64,000 bases of DNA from Bacteroidales bacterium UBA7009 (GCA_002449665.1 DJXH01000027.1:62001-126000); one strand, 5' to 3'. Positions 17,693-25,590 are shown, numbered from the stretch's first letter. Notes: a model not told the origin generated them from the letters alone. Translations and numbers: made by a program.

Positions 17693-18643
17693 TTAGATTT
17701 GTCTTGTCGCTAATCTGTCGGCGAGGTTGAGCAGTGCGGTTGCGGCTTCATTCTGCGGCAGACGGCTTAATGTATCTTTGGCTTTTCGGGTGTAGGAATT
17801 GATGGCTTTTTCCGCTTCTTCTCTGGTATTAAGCAAGCCGTATATGTCTTTTACACGCTTAATTTTTTCTTCTGCGCCAATGGTGTCGTTTGTTATCAGT
17901 TCTTTCAGCGTTTTGCGGGTCTCGTTATCGGCTTTGTTCATAGCGGACAAGAGCATATATGTTTTTTTCCCGCATAGTATGTCGCCGCCGGTGGCTTTGC
18001 CGAAGGTGTCGGGGTTGCCATATATATCGAGCAGGTCGTCTTGTATCTGAAAAGCAATACCGAGATTAACGCCGGCTTCGTATATATCCTCTTGCTCTTT
18101 GTCGCTTGCGCCTGCTATGTATGCGCCTATTTGCAGAGCGTAGCCGAGCAGGACGGAGGTCTTGAGGCGTATCATATTGATATACTCGTCTATGCTTACG
18201 TCCTCGCGTTGCTCAAACTCCATATCATACTGCTGTCCTTCGCAGATGCCGGTTGCCATTTCGTTAAAAAGGCGCAGAACTTTCGGCAGTTTGTCGTCTT
18301 TGATGTCGGACAGCAGTTTGTAGGCTTCTATAAGCATTTGGTCGCCGGAGAGGATGGCTGTGTTGTCGTCCCAACGGACGTGGACGGTGGGTCTGCCACG
18401 ACGGACAGCGGCTTTGTCCATTACATCATCGTGCAGGAGCGTGAAATTGTGAAACACCTCCAGAGCAAGGGCTGCCGGCAGTACATCTTCGTCTTTTCCT
18501 CCGAACAGCCGAGAGCCGAGCAGAGCGAGTTGCGGGCGCAGGCGTTTGCCGCCGGTAGAGAGTGTGTATTCAATCGGTTCGTATAGTCCGTAAGGCTCTC
18601 TTTTCCAATTCAGTTGTTCTATGGCTTGGTTGATGTCAGTCAT
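17693..18643 (-). CDS. Polyprenyl diphosphate synthase (IspA/IspB type)
   Basis: Trans-prenyltransferase that condenses allylic diphosphates with isopentenyl diphosphate. The 316-residue product has GGKRLRP (31-37), the first Asp-rich motif DDVMD (72-76) and the second, QIQDDLLD (near 200). Residues just before the first motif (FTLLH) put an aromatic at position -5, which in the family tends to favour shorter chains (C15-C20). The product length cannot be settled from this alone. It sits 3 bases after ddl, so undecaprenyl or quinone side-chain supply and cell-wall synthesis share a transcript. Confidence 0.93.
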   Translation of the reverse strand: MTDINQAIEQLNWKREPYGLYEPIEYTLSTGGKRLRPQLALLGSRLFGGKDEDVLPAALALEVFHNFTLLHDDVMDKAAVRRGRPTVHVRWDDNTAILSGDQMLIEAYKLLSDIKDDKLPKVLRLFNEMATGICEGQQYDMEFEQREDVSIDEYINMIRLKTSVLLGYALQIGAYIAGASDKEQEDIYEAGVNLGIAFQIQDDLLDIYGNPDTFGKATGGDILCGKKTYMLLSAMNKADNETRKTLKELITNDTIGAEEKIKRVKDIYGLLNTREEAEKAINSYTRKAKDTLSRLPQNEAATALLNLADRLATRQI

Positions 18644-18646
18644 GTC

Positions 18647-19582
18647 TTACAGTTGTGCTTTGCGTATGCTGTCTTCTATTATGTCTGTGAGTACATCGCG
18701 CATTTCAAGTCCGGCGGCTCTCACTTGCTGCGGGATAAACGAGGTGGCGGTCATACCCGGGGTGGTGTTTACCTCAAGCAGGTTGATTTTCCAGCCGTCG
18801 GTCAGTATATAGTCGGTGCGGATAATTCCCTGACAGCCGAGTATGTCATACATGCGTAGAGTGAGTGCTTGTATCTCGTCTCTTACGTTGTCGGGAATGC
18901 GTGCCGGAGTTATCTCGTCCACTTGACCGTTATATTTGGCATCGTAGTCGAAAAACTCGTTGTCCGTTACCACTTCCGTTATCGGGAAAGCCACGGCTTT
19001 GTCTGCCGTCTTATACACGCCGCACGTTACTTCCACTCCTTGCATAAACGCCTCGCATATCACCTCGTTGCCCTCTTTGAAGGCGAAGTCAATAGCAGGG
19101 GTTACATCTTCTATTGTCTTCACTTTCGTGCAGCCGAAACTGCTGCCGCCGACATTGCTCTTGATGAAACAAGGCAGACCGACACGGTCTATTATCTCTT
19201 GGTCTGTGGGGCGGGGATTGCCTTTGCGCAGCAGAATACTCTCAGCAATATTATAGCCGAAGGCTTGGAGATAGTGGTTACAAGCGAACTTGTTGAAAGT
19301 CAGTGAAGCGGCAAGCACTCCGCAGCAGCTGTAAGGAATGTGCATCATGTCAAGATAGCCTTGCAGCAGTCCGTTCTCCCCGGGGGTGCCGTGTATGGTG
19401 ATGTAGGCAAAGTCGTATTCGGTGATGCGTTTGAGCGTGTCAAAGTCGGCACCGCGCAGTTCCACTATGTCTGCATCATATCTGTCTTTGTCTATAAAAG
19501 ACATTATGCCTTGCGCGCTACGCAGCGACACTTCGTATTCCGAACTGTCGCCGCCCGCGATGATTGCTATTCTGCGTTTCAT
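18647..19582 (-). CDS. ddl: D-alanine--D-alanine ligase
   Basis: ATP-grasp ligase making D-Ala-D-Ala for peptidoglycan precursors, in the cytosol. The 311-residue product starts with RRIAIIAGGDSSEYEVSLRSA (Gly-rich N-terminal domain, conserved Glu). It contains the ligase motifs TIHGTPGENGLLQGYLDMMHIPY, CFIKSNVGGSSFGCTKVK, and a C-terminal Mg/ATP site with NLLEVNTTPGM. The GxGGSS-type loop is intact. It lies 51 bases after pgm, across a short decayed repeat, and 3 bases before the polyprenyl synthase gene. Confidence 0.96.
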   Translation of the reverse strand: MKRRIAIIAGGDSSEYEVSLRSAQGIMSFIDKDRYDADIVELRGADFDTLKRITEYDFAYITIHGTPGENGLLQGYLDMMHIPYSCCGVLAASLTFNKFACNHYLQAFGYNIAESILLRKGNPRPTDQEIIDRVGLPCFIKSNVGGSSFGCTKVKTIEDVTPAIDFAFKEGNEVICEAFMQGVEVTCGVYKTADKAVAFPITEVVTDNEFFDYDAKYNGQVDEITPARIPDNVRDEIQALTLRMYDILGCQGIIRTDYILTDGWKINLLEVNTTPGMTATSFIPQQVRAAGLEMRDVLTDIIEDSIRKAQL

Positions 19583-19590
19583 AATCAGAT

Positions 19591-19626
19591 GTTAGAAGTT
19601 AGACCGTTTTACTGTTAGAAGTCAGA
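19591..19626. repeat. Short imperfect direct repeat between pgm and ddl
   Basis: GTTAGAAGTTAGA at 19591-19603 recurs as GTTAGAAGTCAGA at 19614-19626 (12 of 13 bases, 23-base period). Related TTAGAA pieces lie in the ansA-pepD gap (about 53575-53608). It looks like a decayed tandem repeat; no function is visible. Confidence 0.5.
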
Positions 19627-19633
19627 TTCTTTA

Positions 19634-21415
19634 TTATATTCCGAGCGACTGTTTGATGGCGGGTACGCGGCTTTCGGCTGCTGCTGTGGCTTGGCGGTAG
19701 TCTGCGGGTGTTGCCATAGTGGCAGGTATCTCAAAGTAGTATTTTATCTTCGGCTCGGTGCCTGACGGGCGAACCGATACTTTGATACCGCCTTCGGTGA
19801 AGTATTGCAGCACGTTGCTCTTGGCTCCGAGTGCCATCTCAATGGGGCGTGTCTCCCATTTACCGTCTTTGAGTGTTTTTTCTTCAAGCGAAGAGAAATC
19901 TTTTGTGCGTATCACTTTCTCGCCTGCAATCTCCGTTATCGGGTGCTCGCGATAGCCGCGCATCATCGCACTTATCTCTTCCGCGCCGCTTTTGCCTTCT
20001 CGCACTATATTGATGGTGGTCTCGCGCTGGAAGCCGTATTCCATATATATGTTCAGAAGATACTCATAGAGGGTCATACCATTGTCTTTGGCGTATGCTG
20101 CTATCTCGCATATAAGGCAGATGGCGGATGGCGAACATTTGTCGCGCACTGCATCGTAGGGCAGGAAGCCGAAACTCTCTTCGCCGCCGCCTATGTATTT
20201 GCGCTTGCCCTCCCACATACGTATGCGGTTGGCTATCCACTTGAAGCCCGTGTATTCATCGGTCAGCGTAACGCCTTGCTTGTCAGCCATCTTGCGTATG
20301 AGTTCGCTCGTTACTATGGTCTTTACCAAATACATATCATTGCGCATCTTACCAAGGCGTTTCATATTGTTGATGATATAGTAGCAGTACATCATACAAG
20401 TCTGGTTGCCGTTGATGATGACCCATTCGCCCTTGTCATCGCGGCAGACGATGGCTATACGGTCGGCATCGGGGTCGGATGCTATCACGAGGTCTGCACC
20501 TATACGGCTACCCATCTGCATACCCATAGTCATTGCCTCGGCGTTTTCGGGATTAGGACTGACCACGGTGGAGAAATTGCCGTCTATCACCATCTGCTCG
20601 GGAACGACGTGTATGTTTTGGAATCCCCACGAGCGCAAGCACATAGGCACTATCTGTCTGCCTGCTCCGTGCATAGGGGTATAGACGATGTTCAGGTCTT
20701 TTTGACGGAGGATAACATCTTGGTCTATCATCACGCTGCGCACTGCCTGCATATAGTCGTAGTCCATTTCACCGCCGATAATCTCAATGAGGTTCTTGTC
20801 GCCGCCACGGCGTACATCTTTCATCTGTACCTTGCCCACCTCGTCTATTATACCTTGGTCGTGTGGCTGGAGCACTTGTGAGCCGTCTTCCCAATAGGCT
20901 TTGTAGCCGTTATACTCTTTGGGGTTGTGCGATGCCGTTACGTTTACGCCGCCTTGGCAACGCAGATGGCGTATGGCAAAACTCACTTCCGGCGTGGGGC
21001 GGAGGCTTTCAAAGAGATAAACACGTATGCCGTTGGCAGCAAATACGTCGGCTACTGTCTCTGCGAACTCGCGACCGTGGTTACGGCAGTCGTGTCCTAC
21101 CACTACGCTCGGTCTTTCGCCTTTCTTTATGTTGGCAAAGCCGCCCTCTGTCGCTATCTTGTTGAGGTAGTTGGCAAAACCTTGTGTGGCTTGGGCTACT
21201 ATGTATTTGTTCATTCGGTTGGTACCCGGACCCATCTTTCCGCGCAGTCCGCCCGTTCCGAATTCGAGAGTGCGATAGAAAGAGTCGATGAGAAGTGTCT
21301 TGTCTTCGGCTTCAAGCATCTGCTTTACGGCAGCGCGGGTCTCTTCGTCAAAGTCGCTACTGAGCCAAGTGTTTGCCACGGCTTCTATTCTTTTCAGTTC
21401 GTCTTGTGTTTCCAT
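19634..21415 (-). CDS. Phosphoglucomutase / phosphomannomutase
   Basis: Interconverts hexose 1- and 6-phosphates, feeding nucleotide sugars for surface glycans. The 593-residue product is the long PGM2-like type. The phosphoserine is S162 in TASHNPKEYNG (160-170), the metal loop is DPDADRIAIV (about 325), the sugar loop is GGEESFGF, and the phosphate site is RPSGTEPKIKYYF near the C-terminus. Sugar preference cannot be read from the sequence. A promoter with -7 TAACTTTG at 21488-21481 lies about 66 bases upstream. Confidence 0.95.
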   Translation of the reverse strand: METQDELKRIEAVANTWLSSDFDEETRAAVKQMLEAEDKTLLIDSFYRTLEFGTGGLRGKMGPGTNRMNKYIVAQATQGFANYLNKIATEGGFANIKKGERPSVVVGHDCRNHGREFAETVADVFAANGIRVYLFESLRPTPEVSFAIRHLRCQGGVNVTASHNPKEYNGYKAYWEDGSQVLQPHDQGIIDEVGKVQMKDVRRGGDKNLIEIIGGEMDYDYMQAVRSVMIDQDVILRQKDLNIVYTPMHGAGRQIVPMCLRSWGFQNIHVVPEQMVIDGNFSTVVSPNPENAEAMTMGMQMGSRIGADLVIASDPDADRIAIVCRDDKGEWVIINGNQTCMMYCYYIINNMKRLGKMRNDMYLVKTIVTSELIRKMADKQGVTLTDEYTGFKWIANRIRMWEGKRKYIGGGEESFGFLPYDAVRDKCSPSAICLICEIAAYAKDNGMTLYEYLLNIYMEYGFQRETTINIVREGKSGAEEISAMMRGYREHPITEIAGEKVIRTKDFSSLEEKTLKDGKWETRPIEMALGAKSNVLQYFTEGGIKVSVRPSGTEPKIKYYFEIPATMATPADYRQATAAAESRVPAIKQSLGI

Positions 21416-21480
21416 AGTAGTATATTGTTTTAGTTTTATATTTGCAGAGGTTTGGAGTGTGCTTTTTTAGTACACCGCCG

Positions 21481-21512
21481 CAAAGTTACGGATAATAGTG
21501 CAACTGTGCAAG
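21481..21512 (-). promoter_or_regulatory. Promoter for pgm operon
   Basis: Minus-strand -33 CTTG (21512-21509) and -7 TAACTTTG (21488-21481), 20 bases apart. It lies just downstream of the terminator of the preceding secreted-protein gene. Confidence 0.7.
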
Positions 21513-21520
21513 TTTTTGCA

Positions 21521-21562
21521 CAAAATAAATAATAAAGGCGACTTTTATGCCGCCTTTATTAT
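21521..21562 (-). terminator. Intrinsic terminator of the InlB-repeat gene
   Basis: Perfect 12-base arms (ATAATAAAGGCG at 21529-21540 and its complement at 21551-21562) around a 10-base loop, followed on the minus strand by TTATTTTG. It lies about 42 bases after the stop codon at 21604. Confidence 0.8.
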
Positions 21563-21603
21563 AATCTTGAAAGAGAATTTCGGTTGTTGTAGTGAGTATT
21601 TTT

Positions 21604-23649
21604 CTATTGTGCCACAGCACCTGTTGCGTTGTAGCGTACGCCGTTGCGTTCGATAATCAGTATGCCGTCTTCAACATATTTGCGTGTTTCTTCGGCTTGC
21701 TCTATGTCGCCTTCCTCTGTTATCTGCATCGTTGTCTCTACGCCGTCTATCATTACTTTCAATCGTCTTGGGGCGGGAGCTCCCTCGCTCTTGCGGAAGA
21801 ATGCGCGGTTGGCATTGATGACGGTGCCTGTCGTCTTCGCGTAGCGCAGAGCACTGCGATTACCTACGTAAAAGTCGCGCGGACCATTGATTGTCATCTT
21901 CCACAGGTTGCTTACGAACGATACTTGTCCGTCTGAACTGAGGCTAACTGATTCGGGAGAAACGAGGCTTACGCCGTAGAACTTAGGAGCAGTGATGTTT
22001 TCTTGCGTTACAACTAAGTATGGCTCATTGGCTGTTATCTCGTATGTGCGGTTAAACTCAACGTTGATACTGCCGCCGTCGGCTGCAAGGGTTACCTTGC
22101 CGAACTTGTAGATATATCCGTACATATCGTCGCCTTGCTCAAGTGTGCAACTGAAAGGCAGAGAGATGGTTGCCCATTCGTTTTGCTTGAAGGTGCGGTC
22201 GGTGAGAGTTACGGTCAGCACATTTTCCATATCGTAGTAGTTCTGGCAGTCGGATTCAGTCCACTCATCGCGGAGTTCAAACAGAGTGTTGGCTGCGAAG
22301 GTGGGAGTGAGGGTGGTGTTCTCTGTGAGTTCGATGCGTCTGCTTGCTGTTTCCGTGCCGTCGTTCCATTCGGTGAAGTGGTATCCGCGTTCGGCTTTGG
22401 CTTTAAGGATAACCATTGTTCCTTCTTCGTATTTGTAGCTGCCGCCTGCTGCGGGTACGAACTCTGTGCCACCATCGGTGGTGATAGTAACGCTGCCGTT
22501 AGTCAGCGCGCCTATGGTGATGGTGTATTTAGGCGTGAGAGCCACTTGCTCAAACACGGCTACATAGTCTTGGTCGCCCGTTACAGGTGTTACAACGTCT
22601 GCTATTCCATCGTTATCGGCATCCCAACCTACGAAGTTGTACGAATATTCCTCTGTCTCAATCTTGGAAGGCTCTACCGGTTGAATAGGATTATCGTTAT
22701 AAGCCACTTGAGCAGTAGAAAGTTCGGTCACGCCGTCATCCATAAGGAAACGGATGGTGTAGAGTCGGTCGGTAGTGGAAGAAGAGAACTGTGCGGTATA
22801 GGTGGTGTTCGTTGTGATATTGTCCAAATCAGGTTCCCAACCTGTGAAGGTATAGGTTGTAACTTTATCGTTGGTCAGGTCGTCTGCTCTTGTTGGAGTT
22901 GCATCGGAGTATGTAGGCTTTGTCCCGCTTACAACATTAGTATATTGTGCCAACTGTGTTCCGTCGTAGTTGTTGAACGTGGCAGTAACGTAAGATTCTT
23001 TTCGAGTGGCAGTAAACACGGCTGTGTAAGTTTGGTTAGATGTTATATATTTGCCATATCCGCCTACGTATTCAGTATTACCATTATACCATCCCTTGAA
23101 GGTGTATGTATAGTTAGCATCTTCTGCTTTTGTCGGTCTAATTGAAAATAAATCACTTGTACTTGGGGTGGCTTCATTATCTCTTAACTGGTAAGTTTTA
23201 AGAGTTGTACCATCTTCATTTTTAAAAGTCAGTACATTTAAATCTTTAAAATAGATTGTAAAAGTGCCATCAGTTTTAGAAGAAGTAGATGTATAACCAA
23301 GATTGCTTAATTTTACAGTAAACATCTGGGTACCGCTACCGCTTCTCCACGTTGGCGATGAACCCCACATAGTAGAGGTAGAGGAGTTTATATACCAAGT
23401 ATTGGTACTATAACTTGATTTTGCATATGCAAACTGTTTTCCAGTTTTTGCTTTAACATAAAAAGTCTTCGTATTAGTATAATTAGTTCCTACTTTTATT
23501 CGAGCAGCTGTTGCGCCAAATCCACTACTTTCTGACCACGAAACTTCACCTTCAGCTGTATTGTTTGATTTTACTGTTAGATAATAATCAGTCGCGAAAA
23601 GACTTGATGTCATAACAATCGCAACCAAAAGAGATAATAGTTTTTTCAT
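21604..23649 (-). CDS. Secreted InlB B-repeat protein with conserved C-terminal tail
   Basis: Surface or secreted protein of unknown function, 681 residues from ATG 23649. The signal peptide is residues 1-19 (SSLFA). After a unique N-terminal region, about four repeats of the InlB B / Listeria-Bacteroides type follow (about 145-460), each with a GW or EW core and ending in a YTAxF-like strand (YTFKGWYN, YTFTGWEP, YNFVGWDA, YHFTEWND). A beta-rich domain comes next, and the end is ILIIERNGVRYNATGAVAQ. A related tail closes the neighbouring LRR protein. The first 450 bases of the gene are visibly richer in A and T than the rest. No standard promoter is visible upstream. Confidence 0.82.
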   Translation of the reverse strand: MKKLLSLLVAIVMTSSLFATDYYLTVKSNNTAEGEVSWSESSGFGATAARIKVGTNYTNTKTFYVKAKTGKQFAYAKSSYSTNTWYINSSTSTMWGSSPTWRSGSGTQMFTVKLSNLGYTSTSSKTDGTFTIYFKDLNVLTFKNEDGTTLKTYQLRDNEATPSTSDLFSIRPTKAEDANYTYTFKGWYNGNTEYVGGYGKYITSNQTYTAVFTATRKESYVTATFNNYDGTQLAQYTNVVSGTKPTYSDATPTRADDLTNDKVTTYTFTGWEPDLDNITTNTTYTAQFSSSTTDRLYTIRFLMDDGVTELSTAQVAYNDNPIQPVEPSKIETEEYSYNFVGWDADNDGIADVVTPVTGDQDYVAVFEQVALTPKYTITIGALTNGSVTITTDGGTEFVPAAGGSYKYEEGTMVILKAKAERGYHFTEWNDGTETASRRIELTENTTLTPTFAANTLFELRDEWTESDCQNYYDMENVLTVTLTDRTFKQNEWATISLPFSCTLEQGDDMYGYIYKFGKVTLAADGGSINVEFNRTYEITANEPYLVVTQENITAPKFYGVSLVSPESVSLSSDGQVSFVSNLWKMTINGPRDFYVGNRSALRYAKTTGTVINANRAFFRKSEGAPAPRRLKVMIDGVETTMQITEEGDIEQAEETRKYVEDGILIIERNGVRYNATGAVAQ

Positions 23650-23745
23650 AGTTGTTGAGTTTTTATGGTTAAACAATATTTTAGGTATTTTTTATTTATG
23701 CTACAGTATCCACATAAAATGCATATTGAGAAAATCAAGTATTTT

Positions 23746-23784
23746 CGCCAAACTCGGAAGTAAAAAACCGCCAAACTCGGAAGT
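23746..23784. repeat. Two exact 16-bp direct repeats, 23-bp period
   Basis: CGCCAAACTCGGAAGT at 23746-23761 and again at 23769-23784. The second copy ends 13 bases before the -33 element of the plus-strand promoter, so they are placed like activator sites. On the other side they lie about 97 bases upstream of the InlB-repeat gene. Confidence 0.75.
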
Positions 23785-23797
23785 GTATCGTTTTTTA

Positions 23798-23829
23798 TTT
23801 GGTTATCTGAAATATATGAATTACCTTTG
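23798..23829 (+). promoter_or_regulatory. Promoter for small gene or RNA
   Basis: TTTG 23798-23801 and TACCTTTG 23822-23829 with a 20-base spacer: a full match to the promoter pattern used across the window. No large plus-strand gene follows. Confidence 0.7.
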
Positions 23830-23865
23830 CACCGTCAAACGTATTCGTTGTTACGAATGCGTACA

Positions 23866-23979
23866 ATGAGTTTGTGGGAGTCGAGCGAATCAACAGGTGA
23901 GGTTAGTCTTCGTTCGTTGTTTGAAGGACAAACTAAAGTTGTAGGTCGGAACAAATGGGAACTATCATCGGCTGTCTAA
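23866..23979 (+). CDS. Possible 37-residue peptide gene
   Basis: Not recognised. An ATG about 36 bases after the -7 element opens a 37-codon frame (starts MSLWESSESTGEVSLRS, ends RNKWELSSAV, stop TAA). The peptide is hydrophilic, without signal peptide or membrane helix. Support is only its position behind a full promoter. A non-coding RNA or a remnant of a mobile element is equally possible. Confidence 0.3.
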   Translation: MSLWESSESTGEVSLRSLFEGQTKVVGRNKWELSSAV

Positions 23980-24030
23980 AAGACTAATAAATGATTTTCT
24001 CAATACGTCAAAGGTCCAATTTGCAGGCAC

Positions 24031-24933
24031 TCACTTAATAGTGTTGCCAAGTAAGGAGAAGTACTCTCCGTTGCGGACAATCACTACTTGTCCGTTTATC
24101 ATAACTTTTTTTGCTGTAGTGTTTTCTTTTTCGCCTTTATTCTGCGCTATACCGATGTCGGTGGTCGTTCCGCCTTCGCCATCCGTAAAGCATGTAAAAT
24201 AGTCGCCTATACCTGCTGCGTTCTTATATGCCGCAAAGCAGCCATCGGGATATAGTACAGTTACATCTTCGGGTGTATTGCAGCCGATGGCTGTGAAGGG
24301 GTTGCAGGCGGTCTGTCCTGTTGCGGTCTCGCAAATAGGCGGCACTGCACCCATAAACTGCAAAGTCTGCAGTTTGTTCAGCACTATACTGCTGATGTCA
24401 AGTCTTTCAAGTCCGGCAGGGAGGATAATCTCCGATATAAACTGTTTGGCTTTGGCAGAGGACTTGACATATATGCCCTCTTGCTCAATGATGCGTAGTG
24501 AGGCGGGGAGGGTGAGAGTGCCGGAGCAGCCTATACCATACATACCGCCTTTGCGAATAATACGAACATTGCTGTTCTCGGCGAAAATAACAGAAAAAGC
24601 CCATGCGTTTTTGAGTGCGTTCTCGCCTATTTCCGACACCTTATATATAAGGTCTTCTTGCGTCGCCCCTTGCTCACCTATGCTACTGCGGGTGATGGTG
24701 ATAGTGGCAGGTATAGTTATGGAGTTCTGCTGGTACTCATAGTCTGCACTCGCATCTTTGCAGGCTATCACCACAGCCTCCATAGTAGCGTCATCGCAAA
24801 GATAATACAGTCCGCTTGCATCCTTATACTCAAATGTCTGAGCCGCAATGTTACTTATACATAACATAACTGCAATTACCACACCGATAAGGCGTGTCAG
24901 TAGTGTCGGGCAGTATGTGTTCTGTGGCAACAT
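24031..24933 (-). CDS. Secreted BspA-like leucine-rich repeat protein
   Basis: Exported protein of 300 residues from ATG 24933; an in-frame TTG at 24969 would add 12 residues. It has a signal peptide (cleavage ISNIAAQ). A BspA/Treponema-type LRR region follows (about 75-215: LIYKVSEIGENALKNAW, LTLPASLRIIEQEGIYV, IILPAGLERLDISSI, LQTLQFMGAVPPIC). The C-terminal tail is MINGQVVIVRNGEYFSLLG, like the end of the downstream InlB-repeat protein. BspA-like proteins often bind host matrix or other cells; here that is inference. A 45-codon peptide gene lies 46 bases upstream on the same strand. Confidence 0.8.
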   Translation of the reverse strand: MLPQNTYCPTLLTRLIGVVIAVMLCISNIAAQTFEYKDASGLYYLCDDATMEAVVIACKDASADYEYQQNSITIPATITITRSSIGEQGATQEDLIYKVSEIGENALKNAWAFSVIFAENSNVRIIRKGGMYGIGCSGTLTLPASLRIIEQEGIYVKSSAKAKQFISEIILPAGLERLDISSIVLNKLQTLQFMGAVPPICETATGQTACNPFTAIGCNTPEDVTVLYPDGCFAAYKNAAGIGDYFTCFTDGEGGTTTDIGIAQNKGEKENTTAKKVMINGQVVIVRNGEYFSLLGNTIK

Positions 24934-24979
24934 TGTTGTGGTGGTTTGATTCGGATTTTGTGTTTCCAAGAATGAGCGA

Positions 24980-25117
24980 TTAATTAGGAATATCTAAAGG
25001 GTCAGGAGTCTCGATATTCACATCTTCTACTTGAAGTGTTGTGCCGGAGCAAAGACCTTTGCTAAAAAAGCAACTGTCTTGTGAGAGAGTTTGTGGGAAT
25101 AAGTAACTTTTCTTCAT
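24980..25117 (-). CDS. Short 45-residue peptide upstream of LRR gene
   Basis: Unrecognised small gene. ATG 25117 opens a 45-codon frame ending in TAA: starts MKKSYLFPQTLSQDS, has two Cys (CFFSKGLCSG), and ends with an acidic, Pro-rich stretch (VEDVNIETPDPLDIPN). Bacteroidales genomes contain many short MKK-aromatic-P peptides with a small central region and acidic end in front of secreted-protein genes, and it resembles these in layout. It is in line with the LRR gene, and the only promoter seen for both is inside the inverted-repeat element upstream. It has no clear signal peptide. A leader, bacteriocin-like or purely regulatory role cannot be told apart. Confidence 0.5.
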   Translation of the reverse strand: MKKSYLFPQTLSQDSCFFSKGLCSGTTLQVEDVNIETPDPLDIPN

Positions 25118-25196
25118 AGTCTATTATATATTAAGGTTATACTCAATTTATTGCGATTTTATCTAAACTGTTTTTATTTAACGAAAAGTAGCGCAA

Positions 25197-25483
25197 AAGG
25201 GTTCCCTTGATTGACACCGCTATCGCAAAGAAATAAAGACTTCGGATTATTTTCGCGGCAAAGGTAAAACAAATCATTTGTTACTGCAAGTATTTTGCTT
25301 AAAAATTTACTTTTTTGTATCGTTTTTGCGAAAAAAACTAACATTTTTGTATTGTGCTTACCACTATAGATTATCATTTTGCTAATACTTGTTTGAGTTC
25401 AGGTATAGAGAAAATGTTAATAAATCGGTAGATTGTAAATGCAAAAATTGTCAATGTCTTAGGTGGCAATCAAGGGAACCCTT
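25197..25483. mobile_element. MITE-like element with 22-bp terminal inverted repeats
   Basis: Left end AAGGGTTCCCTTGATTG... (25197-25218) matches the complement of the right end (25462-25483) at 21 of 22 bases. The 287 bases between are AT-rich and hold no transposase. A weak minus-strand frame of 67 codons (25377-25174) starts inside and reads out through the left repeat. No clear target duplication is visible beyond AA/AA. It carries the likely promoter of the LRR operon. Confidence 0.55.
25259..25290 (-). promoter_or_regulatory. Promoter for peptide-LRR operon, inside the inverted-repeat element
   Basis: Minus-strand CTTG (25290-25287) and TACCTTTG (25266-25259) with a 20-base spacer. The leader to the peptide ATG at 25117 would be about 135 bases. 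Confidence 0.6.
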
Positions 25484-25496
25484 AATTGATACTTTT

Positions 25497-25536
25497 TTCC
25501 GCCGTAAGTGGGTTAAAAAAGTGGGTTACGGCGGAA
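25497..25536. repeat. Inverted repeat / hairpin
   Basis: Perfect 11-base arms TTCCGCCGTAA (25497-25507) and TTACGGCGGAA (25526-25536). Inside, AGTGGGTTA is directly repeated. A T-run follows on the plus strand only after 9 bases, so a terminator role is uncertain. Confidence 0.6.
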
Positions 25537-25552
25537 GAATAATTGTTTTTTC

Positions 25553-25584
25553 TTTGGTGGTTTGAAAAAAATACCGTACCTTTG
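25553..25584 (+). promoter_or_regulatory. Promoter for candidate small RNA
   Basis: TTTG 25553-25556 and TACCTTTG 25577-25584, 20-base spacer. The next plus-strand gene is 2 kb away, so it should drive a short transcript. Confidence 0.7.
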
Positions 25585-25590
25585 CCGCCG

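Larger units (their letters stand above)
23650..24030. other. Intergenic region with direct repeats, plus-strand promoter and possible small gene
   Basis: 381 bases between the two secreted-protein genes. It holds two identical 16-base direct repeats, a plus-strand promoter, a small stem ATTCGT/ACGAAT (about 23843-23858) and a 37-codon open frame. The remainder is AT-rich with nothing recognised. Confidence 0.6.

Noticed and set aside
19805..20881. 358-codon plus-strand open frame opposite pgm
   Set aside because: It is the antisense shadow of a strongly conserved phosphoglucomutase gene; rich in His, Cys and Tyr with no domain and no promoter.
22135..23145. 336-codon plus-strand open frame opposite the InlB-repeat gene
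   Set aside because: Cys- and Val-rich antisense frame with no recognisable domain; the minus-strand gene has a signal peptide and clear repeats.
24934..24969. TTG start of the LRR protein
   Set aside because: ATG 24933 leaves a complete signal peptide; the TTG start cannot be excluded but has no support.
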